Shown: one piece after another, positions 8,725 through 20,581 of the stretch
Layout: every line of letters starts with the position of its first letter
Numbering within the stretch: the first letter of the stretch is position 1
From: Cyanobium sp. Morenito 9A2
GTDB lineage: Bacteria; Cyanobacteriota; Cyanobacteriia; PCC-6307; Cyanobiaceae
Assembly (NCBI RefSeq): GCF_024345575.1
Contig: NZ_JAGQBJ010000001.1
Location: 434,001-498,000 of the forward strand
Direction: 5' to 3'
Length of the DNA stretch: 64,000 nucleotides
Notes under the pieces: generated by a model
What the model was told of the DNA's origin: nothing
Database searches by the model: none
Seen by the model: the letters and a program-made list of their open reading frames with translations, nothing else
Program-made: the position numbers and the translations under genes

Positions 8725-9600
8725 GTGTCGCTGTTCGACTGGTTCGCCGATCGTCGCAAGACCATCCCCGTGGTGCGTGCCGCCCAGGAGGTCGAAGAAG
8801 GCGACGGCCTCTGGAGCAAGTGCCCCGAGTGCGGCCTGGTGGTCTACCGCAAGGATCTCATCGCCCATGCCAGCGTTTGCAGTGGTTGCGGGCACCACCA
8901 CCGCATCCACAGCGACGAGCGCATCCGCCTGATCGCTGATCCCGGCAGCTTCGAGGTGCTTGACGGCGAGCTCACCCCCACCGATCCCCTGGTCTTCAAG
9001 GACCGCCGCAGCTACGCCGATCGTCTGCGAGACAGCCAGCGCAGCACCGGTCTCAAAGACGCCGTGGTCACCGGGCTCTGCCGCCTCGATGGTCTGCACC
9101 TTGCCCTCGGGGTGATGGATTTCCGCTTCATGGGCGGCTCCATGGGCTCGGTGGTGGGCGAGCGACTCACCCGGCTGATCGAGGAGGCCACGGCCCGCCG
9201 GATCCCGGTGGTGATCGTCTGCGCCTCCGGTGGCGCCCGCATGCAGGAGGGGATGCTCAGCCTGATGCAGATGGCCAAGATCTCCGGTGCCCTGCAGCAC
9301 CATCGCCAGGCGGAACTGCTTTACATCCCCCTGCTCACCCACCCCACCACCGGGGGGGTCACGGCCAGCTTCGCCATGCTCGGTGACCTCATCTTGGCCG
9401 AACCGAAGGCCCTGATCGGCTTCGCCGGCCGGCGCGTGATCGAGCAGACCCTGCGGGAGCGCCTACCCGATGGCTTCCAGACCGCCGAGTATCTGCTGGA
9501 GCATGGCTTCGTCGATCACATCGTGCCGCGCACCCGCCTGCGCTCCACCCTGGCTGGGCTGCTGCGGCTGCATGGCTGCGCCGCCGCCGTACCGGCCTGA
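8725..9600 (+). CDS. accD: Acetyl-CoA carboxylase carboxyltransferase subunit beta
   Basis: AccD with AccA transfers CO2 from biotin to acetyl-CoA to make malonyl-CoA for fatty acid synthesis. GTG 8725 starts a 291-residue protein. The N-terminal zinc ribbon has Cys33, Cys36, Cys52 and Cys55. The carboxyltransferase domain includes [38 protein letters not shown] and [10 protein letters not shown], typical of AccD. The gene stands alone between the prepilin peptidase and an unrelated secreted protein. Confidence 0.96.
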   Translation: MSLFDWFADRRKTIPVVRAAQEVEEGDGLWSKCPECGLVVYRKDLIAHASVCSGCGHHHRIHSDERIRLIADPGSFEVLDGELTPTDPLVFKDRRSYADRLRDSQRSTGLKDAVVTGLCRLDGLHLALGVMDFRFMGGSMGSVVGERLTRLIEEATARRIPVVIVCASGGARMQEGMLSLMQMAKISGALQHHRQAELLYIPLLTHPTTGGVTASFAMLGDLILAEPKALIGFAGRRVIEQTLRERLPDGFQTAEYLLEHGFVDHIVPRTRLRSTLAGLLRLHGCAAAVPA

Positions 9601-9615
9601 CCCGGGGGGATCAAC

Positions 9616-10041
9616 ATGGTTCGCTTCCGGCCCACGACCCTGCTGGGCGCCCTGCTCGCGCTGATCCTCTCGATGGCTCTGCCCACTGGCCTGCTGGCGG
9701 GGCCGGTGGAGTGGATCTCGGTCGGCACCACGGCCGAGGGGGAGCAATGGTGGGATGCGGGCAGCCTGCGGGTGGGCCGTGGGGGCCAGCTCACGGTGCT
9801 GAGTCGTTTTCGCCCCGCAGCGGAGGGCGCCGCTGGCGAGGGTGATGGGGGGGGCCGGCCCAAGCCGGGCAGCCTCTACGTGATGGATCTGGACTGCGGC
9901 CAAGCGCTCTACCGCGACACCGCCATTGGCGGTTGGCACCAGTTCGGCGCCGAGTGGCAACCGGTCGGGGGCGATCCGTTGATTGCGGCGGTTCTGACGG
10001 CGGCCTGTGAAGCTGGTGCCCCCCTGCTGGCCGCCCGATGA
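9616..10041 (+). CDS. Small secreted protein of unknown function
   Basis: This 141-residue protein has a clear N-terminal signal peptide (MVRFRPTTLLGALLALILSM, cleavage likely after LLAG). The mature part has WISVGTTAEGEQWWDAGSLR, then LYVMDLDCGQALYRD, and a second Cys near the end, allowing one disulfide. The pattern (a Trp/Asp-rich opening, then a two-Cys end) recalls small surface-adhesin-like periplasmic proteins, but this is a weak resemblance. Its stop overlaps the next ATG by 4 bases. Confidence 0.6.
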   Translation: MVRFRPTTLLGALLALILSMALPTGLLAGPVEWISVGTTAEGEQWWDAGSLRVGRGGQLTVLSRFRPAAEGAAGEGDGGGRPKPGSLYVMDLDCGQALYRDTAIGGWHQFGAEWQPVGGDPLIAAVLTAACEAGAPLLAAR

Positions 10042-11168
10042 GTCCCCCACCTGCAGCTGCGGCCCAGGCTTCCCCTGCGGCACCGTTGAAGGTGGCGGTG
10101 GCAGGATTGGGCTTCGGTGAGAAGGTGCATCTGGTCGCCCTGCGCGATCAGCCCCGCACCGAGCCGGTGGTCCTCTGGCACCCGCGCCCCGAGCGCCTGG
10201 AGGCCGCCTGCCGCGCCGCAGAGCTGCCCGGCCACAGCGATTTCGACGCCCTGCTGGCGGATCCGGGGATCGAGGCTGTGGTGATCGCCACGCCTCCGGC
10301 GGTGCGTTTCGATCTGGCGCGGCGGGCCCTCGAGGCCGGCAAGCACCTGCTGTTGGAGAAGCCCGCCGCCCTCCATGCCGACCAGGTGGAGGACCTGCGC
10401 CGCTTGGCCCTGGCCCGGCGCCTCTGCGTGGCGGTGAATTTCGAATACCGGGCCGTGCCCGTGTTCCAGCAGCTCAAGGCTCTCCTGGAGCAGGGGGTTC
10501 TGGGGATTCCCTATCTGGTGAAGCTCGATTGGCTGATGGGCAGTCGCAGTGACACCAGCCGTCCCTGGAACTGGTATTCCCAGCGCAGCGAAGGGGGCGG
10601 CGTGATCGGCTCCCTAGGGACCCACGCCTTCGACACGTTGCATTGGCTGATCGGACCCTCCCTGGAGCTCTCAGCCAGCACCCGGGTGGCGATCCCTGAG
10701 CGCCCCTTACCCGACCGATCGGGCCGTCGGGCGCCGGTCGATGCCGAGGACATCGCCCTGGCTCACCTCAGCCTGGAGGTGGCCCCTGGTCAGGCGGTGG
10801 CGGCCCAGATGAACCTGGCGGCCGTGACCCGTCGGGGCCGGGGCTACTGGATCGAGCTCTACGGCAGCCAGGCCACCCTCGTGCTGGGCTCCGACAACCA
10901 GTCCGACTACGTGCACGGCTTCCAGCTCTGGATCTCCCGAGGCGGAGAGCCCCTCCAACCCGTGCCCCCCGATCCGGCCCTCGCCTTTGCGCGCACCTGG
11001 ATGGATGGACGCATCGCCCCGGTGCGGCGGCTCCAGGGCTGGTGGGCCGAGGCCGTGCGCGCCGATCGGCCGATGGTGCCGGGCCTGGCCGAGGCGGTCC
11101 AGAGCCAGCGCTGCTGCGATGCGACCCTGCGCTCGGCCGTCAGCGGTCTGCGGGAGCGGTTGGGCTGA
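10038..11168 (+). CDS. Gfo/Idh/MocA family oxidoreductase
   Basis: This 376-residue NAD(P)-dependent dehydrogenase starts at ATG 10038. The Rossmann start is [17 protein letters not shown], a G-x-G-x-x pattern with Gly-Phe-Gly-Glu. It is followed by [11 protein letters not shown], then [10 protein letters not shown] with the family EKP motif (Lys as catalytic candidate). The C-terminal alpha/beta substrate domain includes [19 protein letters not shown]. Substrates of this family are sugars, polyols or bilin-like molecules, and nothing here fixes which. It is co-transcribed with the small secreted protein upstream. Confidence 0.88.
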   Translation: MSPPPAAAAQASPAAPLKVAVAGLGFGEKVHLVALRDQPRTEPVVLWHPRPERLEAACRAAELPGHSDFDALLADPGIEAVVIATPPAVRFDLARRALEAGKHLLLEKPAALHADQVEDLRRLALARRLCVAVNFEYRAVPVFQQLKALLEQGVLGIPYLVKLDWLMGSRSDTSRPWNWYSQRSEGGGVIGSLGTHAFDTLHWLIGPSLELSASTRVAIPERPLPDRSGRRAPVDAEDIALAHLSLEVAPGQAVAAQMNLAAVTRRGRGYWIELYGSQATLVLGSDNQSDYVHGFQLWISRGGEPLQPVPPDPALAFARTWMDGRIAPVRRLQGWWAEAVRADRPMVPGLAEAVQSQRCCDATLRSAVSGLRERLG

Positions 11169-11318
11169 GGGAGAGCCGGTCCCGGCCACGGAGCGTGCTT
11201 GCAGTGACGCGCTCGTCTGGGTTTCAAGGGGCATCCCCTAGACTCCCGACTAGCCCAGCACGGTCGGCGTTCAACGCCGTTCAGGCAACTCCGGCAACCC
11301 AGACAACCAAGGCATCGG

Positions 11319-11333
11319 GTGAACGTCGTTCAC
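11319..11333. promoter_or_regulatory. 15-base inverted repeat in the fba leader
   Basis: GTGAACG-T-CGTTCAC is a perfect 7-base inverted repeat around one base, about 50 bases before the fba ATG. A shorter GGCGT/ACGCC repeat lies near 11265-11277. Two-fold symmetry at this position fits a repressor or activator site, or an mRNA hairpin. No named regulator can be assigned. Confidence 0.3.
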
Positions 11334-11383
11334 TCCGGCTGTCCTCTCCCTGTCGTCCCTTTTCCCCCTCGAGGTTTCTTCCC

Positions 11384-12457
11384 ATGGCGCTCGTTCCGCT
11401 TCGGCTGCTGCTCGACCATGCCGCAGAGAACGGCTATGGCATCCCGGCCTTCAACGTCAACAACCTGGAACAGGTGCAATCGATCATGGAGGCGGCCTCT
11501 GAGACCGACAGCCCCGTCATCCTGCAGGCCTCCCGCGGCGCCCGTCAGTACGCCGGTGAGAACTTTCTGCGCCACCTGATCCTGGCGGCGGTGGAAACGT
11601 ACCCCGACATCCCGGTGGTGATGCACCAGGACCACGGCAACAGCCCCGCCACCTGCTTCGGGGCCGCCGCCAACGGTTTCACCTCCGTGATGATGGACGG
11701 TTCCCTCGAAGCTGACGCCAAGACCCCCGCCAGCTACGAGTACAACGTGGCCGTCACCAAGGAAGTGGTGGATGTGGCCCATGCCATCGGCGTGAGCGTC
11801 GAAGGCGAACTGGGCTGCCTGGGCTCCCTGGAGACCGGCAAGGGTGAGGCCGAGGACGGCCACGGCTTCGAAGGCGCCCTCTCCCACGATCAGCTGCTCA
11901 CCGATCCGGCCGAGGCGGCCGACTTCGTCGCCAAGACCAAGGTGGACGCCCTGGCGATCGCCATCGGCACCAGCCACGGCGCCTACAAATTCACCCGCAA
12001 GCCCACCGGTGAGGTGCTCGCGATCTCCCGGATCGCGGAGATTCACAAGGCCCTCCCCAACACCCACCTGGTGATGCACGGCTCCTCCTCCGTGCCCCAG
12101 GAATGGCTGGACATGATCAACAAGTACGGCGGCGCAATCCCTGAAACCTACGGGGTGCCCGTCGAGGAGATCCAGGAAGGCATCCGCAACGGTGTGCGCA
12201 AGATCAACATCGACACTGACAACCGCCTGGCCTTCACAGCGGCTGTGCGTGAAGCCGCCTTCAAGGATCCCTCCAACTTCGACCCCCGCCACTTCAACAA
12301 GCCCGCCCGGGCCTACATGAAGCAGGTCTGCCTCGATCGCTACCAGCAGTTCTGGTGTGCCGGCAACGCCAGCAAGATCAAGCAGCAGAACATCAACTAC
12401 TACGCCGAGCTCTATGCCAAGGGTGCCCTCGATTCGAAGACCGCGGTGGCCGTCTGA
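11384..12457 (+). CDS. fba: Class II fructose-bisphosphate aldolase
   Basis: This zinc-dependent aldolase works in glycolysis/gluconeogenesis and the Calvin cycle (also sedoheptulose 1,7-bisphosphate formation in cyanobacteria). The ATG at 11384 begins [20 protein letters not shown] and gives 357 residues, the length of the long class II type. [15 protein letters not shown] and [13 protein letters not shown] contain metal-binding His residues, and [20 protein letters not shown] is characteristic. The 216-base leader is the longest in this part of the window. An intrinsic terminator lies 30 bases after the stop. Confidence 0.96.
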   Translation: MALVPLRLLLDHAAENGYGIPAFNVNNLEQVQSIMEAASETDSPVILQASRGARQYAGENFLRHLILAAVETYPDIPVVMHQDHGNSPATCFGAAANGFTSVMMDGSLEADAKTPASYEYNVAVTKEVVDVAHAIGVSVEGELGCLGSLETGKGEAEDGHGFEGALSHDQLLTDPAEAADFVAKTKVDALAIAIGTSHGAYKFTRKPTGEVLAISRIAEIHKALPNTHLVMHGSSSVPQEWLDMINKYGGAIPETYGVPVEEIQEGIRNGVRKINIDTDNRLAFTAAVREAAFKDPSNFDPRHFNKPARAYMKQVCLDRYQQFWCAGNASKIKQQNINYYAELYAKGALDSKTAVAV

Positions 12458-12486
12458 GTCCGTGACCCAGCCCAAGCTGCGTTTCA

Positions 12487-12507
12487 GGGGCCTTCGGGCC
12501 CCTTTTT
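12487..12507 (+). terminator. Intrinsic terminator of fba
   Basis: GGGGCC-TTCG-GGCCCC is a perfect 6-base stem with the very stable UUCG tetraloop, followed directly by five T residues (12503-12507). It lies between the convergent fba and UPF0182 genes. The T tract is on the + strand side, so it terminates fba. Confidence 0.9.
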
Positions 12508-12526
12508 CATGGTGCCAGTGGTCGCT

Positions 12527-15394
12527 TCAGGGCGCAGGGTTGACAGGTGTGGCCGCCTGCTGAGGGGCTGGGAATCCTCGGCCCCCAGGGGCCTTGAGCC
12601 CCACCAGCCGGGCGAGGGCGACCTCCAGACTGCGCTCCATCACGAAACGCCGGCCGTCGGTCACCACCACTCTGACCAGGGTGGGGAAATTCGTGGATTT
12701 GGAGCGGAGATAGATCGGCTCGACATAGAGCAAGCCTTCGCCCACAGGCAGCACCAGGATGTTGCCGCGGACCAGCTGGGAGCCGCCGACCCTGCCCCAG
12801 AGGCCAAACTGAAGGCTGATCTGTGGGTCCTGGGCGATCAGCGAGGTGATCTGCTCCGGGCCCAGCAGCAGGCGTTGCTGCGGGAATCGCACCAGCACCA
12901 GCTCGTCGTAATTCGGAGGATCATTGCGGGCGGCCAGCCAGCCCACCAGGTTCGAGCGCTTCAGCGGTGAGAAGGGGAGCAGCAACACGAACTCCGGCTT
13001 CACTTCCCCCGGCAGTTGCAAGGTGGCGTGATACGGCTGCACCGGAACGGTCTTGGAGTCATAGATCTCCGAAGGCACCGCCCATTCATCCTCGCGGTTG
13101 TAGAACGTCCGCACGTCGGTGACGTGATAGCGGAGCAGCCGCTCCGATTGAATCGTGAACTGACTGATCGGCACTCGGATGTGCTTCAGCAAGGGCTTGG
13201 GCATCGCCTGAAGCGGTCGGAACAGCTCAGGGAAGGCCCTCTGCCAGGTGCGAAGAATCGGATCGGAGGCATCGCTCACGTAGAGCCAGACCCGTCCGTC
13301 GTGGGCATCCACCACGGCCTTGACGGGATTGCGGAAGTAGCGAATCCCATTGGTATTGGCCTCGCTGTAGGGGTAGCTGCGGCTGGTGGTGAAGCCGTCG
13401 AGCATCCAGTACTGGTGCTGTCCGGGGCGATGGCCCGGGCTGTCCTTCAGCTCAGCGGTGACGAGATACGGTTCGCTTTCGAAACCCAGGAATGGGGCCA
13501 GGGCCCGGAGGCGCTCCTTCACCTGCCGTCTCAGCAGCAGCAGCGATCGGGGCGTGAAGGATCCGCTGAACAGCACACGGGGCTCCCCCAGGTACGCGGC
13601 GGCCTTGAAGCGATGCCAGGCATTGCCCAGTCCGACTCCCAGTTCTCCCTCGAAGTGGTTCCAGAAGTTCAGTTCCCCGTCGGGGTAATCGAACTCCTCC
13701 ACCTTGGTGGGCGCAATCGCATAGGGAGCGGGAGCCGATCCGTAATAGATGCGGGGGCGGCCCACCGGGAAAGCCCCTTCGGCACTGGCGTTACTGATGC
13801 CCAGCGCAGCGTTCCCCTGCACCCGCAGGCTCCTGCCCAGATCTTTCACAAAGAACGAGGGCAGGCCATCGGAGCCGAAGGTGTTCACCGGGGACACAGT
13901 GAAGCCGTAGCCATGGGTGAAGACCAGATGCCGGTTCAACCAGGTGCGTGACCCCGTCGGCAGGGCGCTCGGGTCGATTTCCCGGGCGGCGATCAGCACC
14001 TGCTGGGACGCTGTGACCCGGGCTGGATCGCCCAGCAGGTAGCGATCCACCGCCGCTGAGGGGAAGCTGTAGTAGAGCCGCAATTGCTGGAGCTGGCGGT
14101 TGGCGGCCAGCAGGGGCCTGCTGTCCCAGAGGCGGATGTTGGCCAGGGTGCCCGGGGCCTTGGCCAGGTCTGCGGCGGTGAGGGCCTGGCGTGGGGCCAA
14201 GGTCATCTCCCGCAGCCGCTCAAGACCGAAGGCACGGCGGGTGGCGCGGATGCTGCGGCGCAGATAGGGCGTCTCCACCAGCAGCTCCCGGGGTTCCACC
14301 CAGAGGCGCTGGACCAGCGGTGCCACCAGAAATTCGGCGACCGGCAGCAGCAGGGCCGTCCCCACCAGGGGCAACAGGATGAGCCGCCGCAGCCAGTGCC
14401 GGCGCATCGGCACCACCAGTCCGAGAGCCGTGAACAACAGCAACAGGGCCAGCAGCAGCCGCAGGGGGAGGCGCACATGCAGGTCGACGAAGCCCGCACC
14501 GGCGGCCACGCCGTTGCCCTGCACCATCAGATCGAAGGGGCTGAGCGCCGCACTGATCGCTGCCACGACGGCCAGCACGGCGACCTGGGGCTGGAGCACC
14601 GCCTTCTGCTCCAGGCTCAGTCCAACAAAGCGCAGATCACTAACGGTGCTGCCCTCGGTGAAGGTGAGCCAGAGGCAGCCCGCCAGCCCCACGGTCGCCT
14701 GGGCGAAGAGAACGCTGAGCAAGAGCCGTAGGGCTGGCAGCTGCAGCACCGTGAAGCTGAGATCAAACCCGGTGAGCGGATCCCCTTCACCAAAGGGCAC
14801 GGCCAGCAGGGCTGGAACCCAGAGGCTCCAGCCCCGGGCCAGGGCAGAGGCCGACCCCACCAGGGCCGCTCCCATGAGCAGCCGCAGGGTGGTGAGGGGC
14901 CAGAGGAGCAGTGGGATCAGCAGAGCAGCACCAAGCCCGATCACCAGCGGAGGGGAAAGATCGGCGAAGACGGGAAATCCACTGATCACATCCCCGCTGA
15001 ACGGCGCCGCAATCAACCCCCTGGCCTGGACCTCCAGGTAGGAGAGGCCTCCGACCAGCAGGATCAGCAGCACGGCCTGAACGGCCACAAGGGGGACTGG
15101 ATCGAGCCGGAGCAGGGAATCGGGTGGCAGGATTTTCGAGCCTGCCCTCTGGCGAAGATTCCAGCAGCGCTGAAGTTGCTGGAGTTGGAGTGGGATCCCG
15201 AGCCCCATGACCACCAGAAAGGCGACCAGCTGTAGGAGCCAGCGGCGCAGCACCACCGACTCGAAGCCGAATTGGCCGAACCATTCCCACTCGATGGACA
15301 GCCGCGACAGAAGGACAGCCGCGGGCGCGACGACAAGCAGTCCCAGGGCCGTGGCAACCCACGGGAACGGCCGGCGAAAGGGACGAAAAGCCAC
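12527..15394 (-). CDS. UPF0182 family integral membrane protein
   Basis: This is a 955-residue protein. The N-terminal third (to about residue 370) holds seven or so hydrophobic helices. The rest is a large soluble domain with VFTHGYGFTVSPVN, FWNHFEGELGVGLGN and WMLDGFTTSRSYPYS. Length and these segments match UPF0182 (COG1615), found in actinobacteria and cyanobacteria. Its function is not known, and the large domain is probably extracytoplasmic. It is transcribed divergently from thrC across a 110-base gap. Confidence 0.88.
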   Translation of the reverse strand: MAFRPFRRPFPWVATALGLLVVAPAAVLLSRLSIEWEWFGQFGFESVVLRRWLLQLVAFLVVMGLGIPLQLQQLQRCWNLRQRAGSKILPPDSLLRLDPVPLVAVQAVLLILLVGGLSYLEVQARGLIAAPFSGDVISGFPVFADLSPPLVIGLGAALLIPLLLWPLTTLRLLMGAALVGSASALARGWSLWVPALLAVPFGEGDPLTGFDLSFTVLQLPALRLLLSVLFAQATVGLAGCLWLTFTEGSTVSDLRFVGLSLEQKAVLQPQVAVLAVVAAISAALSPFDLMVQGNGVAAGAGFVDLHVRLPLRLLLALLLLFTALGLVVPMRRHWLRRLILLPLVGTALLLPVAEFLVAPLVQRLWVEPRELLVETPYLRRSIRATRRAFGLERLREMTLAPRQALTAADLAKAPGTLANIRLWDSRPLLAANRQLQQLRLYYSFPSAAVDRYLLGDPARVTASQQVLIAAREIDPSALPTGSRTWLNRHLVFTHGYGFTVSPVNTFGSDGLPSFFVKDLGRSLRVQGNAALGISNASAEGAFPVGRPRIYYGSAPAPYAIAPTKVEEFDYPDGELNFWNHFEGELGVGLGNAWHRFKAAAYLGEPRVLFSGSFTPRSLLLLRRQVKERLRALAPFLGFESEPYLVTAELKDSPGHRPGQHQYWMLDGFTTSRSYPYSEANTNGIRYFRNPVKAVVDAHDGRVWLYVSDASDPILRTWQRAFPELFRPLQAMPKPLLKHIRVPISQFTIQSERLLRYHVTDVRTFYNREDEWAVPSEIYDSKTVPVQPYHATLQLPGEVKPEFVLLLPFSPLKRSNLVGWLAARNDPPNYDELVLVRFPQQRLLLGPEQITSLIAQDPQISLQFGLWGRVGGSQLVRGNILVLPVGEGLLYVEPIYLRSKSTNFPTLVRVVVTDGRRFVMERSLEVALARLVGLKAPGGRGFPAPQQAATPVNPAP

Positions 15395-15504
15395 GGCGTG
15401 AGGCTAGTTCGCGTCACCCGGGGCGCAAGGGTCAACCAGGCCTCGCTAAACCCGACTAAAATGATCGGCTATTTAGGACCAGGCGAGAGAGCGCTGCTAG
15501 CTTC

Positions 15505-16812
15505 ATGGAACTCAGCCTCCGGGATGTGACCGCCACCCTCTCCCGAGCCACCTTCACGGGCCTGCGCTGCAAGGAGTGCGGCCATCCCTACGAAGCAACC
15601 GCTCGCCATGTCTGCGAAGACGTCTGCTTTGGCCCCCTGGAGGTCGTTTACGACTACGACGCGATCCGCGCCCGGGTCAGCCGCGCCTCGATCGAAGCCG
15701 GTCCCGCCTCGATCTGGCGCTACCGCGAGTTCTTGCCGATTGAGGGCGATCCCATCGATGTCGGCACCGGCTTCACGCCCTTGCTGCGCGCCAACCGCCT
15801 CGCCCGCCGTTTGGGTCTCAAAAAGCTCTACATCAAGAATGACGGCGTGAACTCGCCCACCCTCTCCTTCAAGGACCGGGTGGTCTCTGTGGCACTCACC
15901 CGCGCCCGGGAGCTGGGTTTCTCCACGGTGAGCTGCGCCTCCACCGGCAACCTGGCCAACTCCACCGCCGCCATCGCTGCCCACGCGGGTCTTGAGTGCT
16001 GCGTGTTCATCCCCTCCGATCTGGAGCTGGGCAAGGTGCTGGGCACCTTGATCTACAACCCCACCTTGATGGCGGTGAAAGGCAACTACGACCAGGTGAA
16101 CCGTCTCTGCTCCGAAGTGGCCAACACCTACGGCTGGGGTTTCGTGAACATCAACCTGCGCCCCTACTACTCCGAAGGCTCCAAAACCCTGGGCTACGAG
16201 GTGATCGAGCAACTGGGCTGGCAGCTCCCTGATCACATCGTCGCTCCGTTGGCCTCGGGCTCCCTGTTCACCAAGATCCGCAAGGGCTTCGATGAGTTCA
16301 TCAAGGTGGGCCTCGTTGACGAGAAGCCCGTGCGCTTCAGCGGTGCCCAGGCGGAGGGCTGCAGCCCCATTGCCCAGGCCTTCGCCGAGGGGCGTGATTT
16401 CATCACGCCGGTGAAGCCCAACACCATTGCCAAATCGATCGCCATCGGCAACCCCGCTGATGGCGCCTACGCCCTCGACATCGCCAGCCGCACAGGCGGC
16501 TCGATTGCCGCGGTCAGTGACGCGGAGATCGTGGCTGGGATCCAGCTCCTGGCGGAAACCGAAGGAGTGTTCACGGAAACAGCCGGCGGCACCACCATCG
16601 CCGTGCTCAAGAAGTTGGTGGAGGAGGGCAAGATCGATCCGGAGGAGACCACCGTCGCTTACATCACCGGCAACGGCCTCAAGACCACCGAGGCGATCAC
16701 CTCCGTCGTGGGTGAACCGCTCACGATTGAACCGCAACTGGGCAGTTTCAACGCCGCCTGGGAGCGTGCCCAGTCCCTGCAGCGCGCCTCCTGGGAGCAA
16801 GTCACCTCCTGA
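15505..16812 (+). CDS. thrC: Threonine synthase
   Basis: ThrC converts O-phosphohomoserine to threonine using PLP. The 435-residue protein has an N-terminal four-Cys segment (Cys22, Cys25, Cys37, Cys41) that looks like a zinc ribbon. The PLP lysine is Lys123 in SFKDRVVSVA, followed by SCASTGNLANSTAA (phosphate loop) and VAPLASGSLFTKIRKGFDEF. A MoaD/ThiS-like gene follows after 75 bases. The Cys-rich start occurs in the longer prokaryotic threonine synthases. Confidence 0.94.
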   Translation: MELSLRDVTATLSRATFTGLRCKECGHPYEATARHVCEDVCFGPLEVVYDYDAIRARVSRASIEAGPASIWRYREFLPIEGDPIDVGTGFTPLLRANRLARRLGLKKLYIKNDGVNSPTLSFKDRVVSVALTRARELGFSTVSCASTGNLANSTAAIAAHAGLECCVFIPSDLELGKVLGTLIYNPTLMAVKGNYDQVNRLCSEVANTYGWGFVNINLRPYYSEGSKTLGYEVIEQLGWQLPDHIVAPLASGSLFTKIRKGFDEFIKVGLVDEKPVRFSGAQAEGCSPIAQAFAEGRDFITPVKPNTIAKSIAIGNPADGAYALDIASRTGGSIAAVSDAEIVAGIQLLAETEGVFTETAGGTTIAVLKKLVEEGKIDPEETTVAYITGNGLKTTEAITSVVGEPLTIEPQLGSFNAAWERAQSLQRASWEQVTS

Positions 16813-16887
16813 AGGCCTTTGGGCCAGGCGCCCCAGCCTTGGCGCCCTTGAGCCGATTCCCCCCTAGATCCTTCCCAACCTTTTCCC

Positions 16888-17163
16888 ATGGCCGTTCAGG
16901 TTCTGATCCCCACTCCGCTGCAGAAATACACCGCTGACCAGGCCAATGTGGCGATCGAGGCCAGCGATGTTGACGGGCTGATTCAGGCCCTCGCGGTGAC
17001 CTTCCCCGGCATCCAGGAGCGGCTCACCGATGAGAACGGCAAGTTGCGCCGCTTTCTGAACATCTACGTCAACAGTGAAGACATTCGTTTTCTCGACAAC
17101 CAATCCACCCCCTTGAACGATGGCGACGAAGTGAGCATCGTCCCGGCGGTGGCCGGCGGCTGA
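16888..17163 (+). CDS. MoaD/ThiS-family ubiquitin-like sulfur carrier
   Basis: This 91-residue protein has a beta-grasp pattern and ends in the exposed Gly-Gly ([10 protein letters not shown]) that such proteins use for adenylation and thiocarboxylation. [20 protein letters not shown] and [16 protein letters not shown] are typical of MoaD/ThiS/CysO proteins. It follows thrC on the same strand and no molybdopterin or thiamine genes are near. It may therefore serve sulfur transfer in amino acid synthesis, as CysO does in actinobacteria. That role is inference. Confidence 0.85.
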   Translation: MAVQVLIPTPLQKYTADQANVAIEASDVDGLIQALAVTFPGIQERLTDENGKLRRFLNIYVNSEDIRFLDNQSTPLNDGDEVSIVPAVAGG

Positions 17164-17287
17164 AAGCTGACCCGGGTCGAACCACCGAGGCCCCCAGCCG
17201 TGTCAGGGGGTCATCGTCTCCACTGCTTCAGCCGTCCGCCCCGGCCCCAGGGCCAATAGGCTCAGGTCCTCTCAAGCGGCTGGATCA

Positions 17288-18250
17288 ATGACCCAGGCAC
17301 CCCAGGCAACTATTGCAGGGTCTGTCGCCTGCCCGGGGAGCGCCAAGGCCCTGGTGTTCGATTACCGCCAGGCCGCCAATCCGATCCGCCACGGCCTCAC
17401 CGAGCCGATGCGCGAGCACGGCTGGGGCCCATCACTCCATGCCCAGGGGCCCACGGCGGTGCTGCCCCTGGACCTCAGCGCCGAGCTGGGGTGCGGTGGC
17501 CCGGCCACCAGCCCCGCCCTGTCGGCGAACTTCATCCGTATTCTCGCCGGGGAGGCGATCGAGGCCAGCGCCAACGCCACCAGCCAACTCTTCTACGTCT
17601 GGCGTGGGGCCGGCAGTTGCCGGCGTCCAGCGGCTGTCCTCGGAGCGGAGGTCAACCAGCCCTGGAACGCGGGCGATCTGTTCGTGCTGCCCGCCGGTGG
17701 ACCTGCCCGACTGGAGGCCACTGCCGAGAGCACGATTTATTGGGTCCATGACGGTCCGCTGCTGAACTTCCTCGGGGTCGCGGCCACGGATCCGCGCTTT
17801 GAGCCCACCCACTACCCGGGTCCCTGGCTGCGGCAGGAGCTGGAGACCCTGGCCGCCGATCCCTCCAGCGCCCGCAGCAACCGCCTCAGCCTGCTGCTGG
17901 CCAACCGCGACCTGCCCGCCAGCCGCACCGTGACCCACACCCTCTGGGCCATGCTCGGCCTGGTGCCCGCCGGGGCAGTTCAACCCCCCCATCGCCACCA
18001 GTCGGTGGCCCTGGATCTGGTGATCGACTGTGACCCTGGCTGCGCGACGCTCTCGGGTTCGGAGCTCAATGGGGACGGCACGATCCGCAACCCCGTGCGT
18101 ATGGACTGGGAGCCAGGAGCCGCCTTTGTGACCCCCCCCGGCCTCTGGCACTCCCACGTGAACGAGAGCGGCAGAAGCTCGATGCTCCTGCCGATCCAGG
18201 ACGCCGGCCTGCACACCTACCTGCGCAGCCTCGACATCCGTTTCAGCTGA
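17288..18250 (+). CDS. Double-cupin protein, gentisate dioxygenase-like
   Basis: This 320-residue protein has two cupin-like halves. The first (residues about 75-155) has FYVWRGAGSC and GDLFVLPAGGPARLEA but lacks a His-x-His pair. The second (about 230-315) has PPHRHQSVALDLVID and FVTPPGLWHSHVNES, supplying His residues for a metal site. This matches bicupins of the gentisate 1,2-dioxygenase or quercetinase type, or a non-catalytic relative. Its substrate is unknown and the neighbours give no help. It is convergent with ftsH. Confidence 0.75.
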   Translation: MTQAPQATIAGSVACPGSAKALVFDYRQAANPIRHGLTEPMREHGWGPSLHAQGPTAVLPLDLSAELGCGGPATSPALSANFIRILAGEAIEASANATSQLFYVWRGAGSCRRPAAVLGAEVNQPWNAGDLFVLPAGGPARLEATAESTIYWVHDGPLLNFLGVAATDPRFEPTHYPGPWLRQELETLAADPSSARSNRLSLLLANRDLPASRTVTHTLWAMLGLVPAGAVQPPHRHQSVALDLVIDCDPGCATLSGSELNGDGTIRNPVRMDWEPGAAFVTPPGLWHSHVNESGRSSMLLPIQDAGLHTYLRSLDIRFS

Positions 18251-18280
18251 GTCCAACCGTCGCTGAACAGGGTTGGAGCC

Positions 18281-20317
<2,037 letters not shown>

Positions 20318-20348
20318 TGGGCTTGACCGCTGGCCACACCTTAGCGAT

Positions 20349-20377
20349 TTGACGAATGGCAGGGTCGCGGCGCAGGA
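20349..20377 (+). promoter_or_regulatory. Possible rpmF promoter
   Basis: TTGACG at 20349-20354 matches a sigma70 -35 box. A weak -10-like CAGGAT lies 18 bases on, ending 24 bases before the rpmF ATG. It sits in the divergent ftsH-rpmF gap. The -10 box is poor, so this is tentative. Confidence 0.3.
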
Positions 20378-20401
20378 TCATTGTTTGGCAGAGCGAGTGG
20401 G

Positions 20402-20581
20402 ATGGCTGTTCCCAAGAAGAAAACCTCCAAGGGCAAGCGCAACCAGCGCCACGCCCATTGGAAGGCCAAGGCCGGTGTGGCGGCCCAGAAGGCCCTTTCC
20501 ATTGGTAAGGCCGTGCTGAGCGGCCGCGCTCAGGGCTTCATTTACCCGATCGCTGAGGTCGAGGAGGAAAGCGAAAGCTGA
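20402..20581 (+). CDS. rpmF: 50S ribosomal protein bL32
   Basis: The ATG at 20402 gives 59 residues starting [20 protein letters not shown], the characteristic N-terminus of bL32 in the large ribosomal subunit. An in-frame TTG at 20381 is not used in the family. The C-terminal codons overlap the end of the convergent glycerate kinase gene by 40 bases. This L32 lacks the four-Cys zinc ribbon of some relatives, as is usual in cyanobacteria. Confidence 0.96.
   Translation: MAVPKKKTSKGKRNQRHAHWKAKAGVAAQKALSIGKAVLSGRAQGFIYPIAEVEEESES

Noticed and set aside
16827-16846. GGCGCC repeats as a thrC terminator
   Set aside because: The 6-base stem has no T tract and is followed closely by the next co-directional gene, so no terminator call was made.
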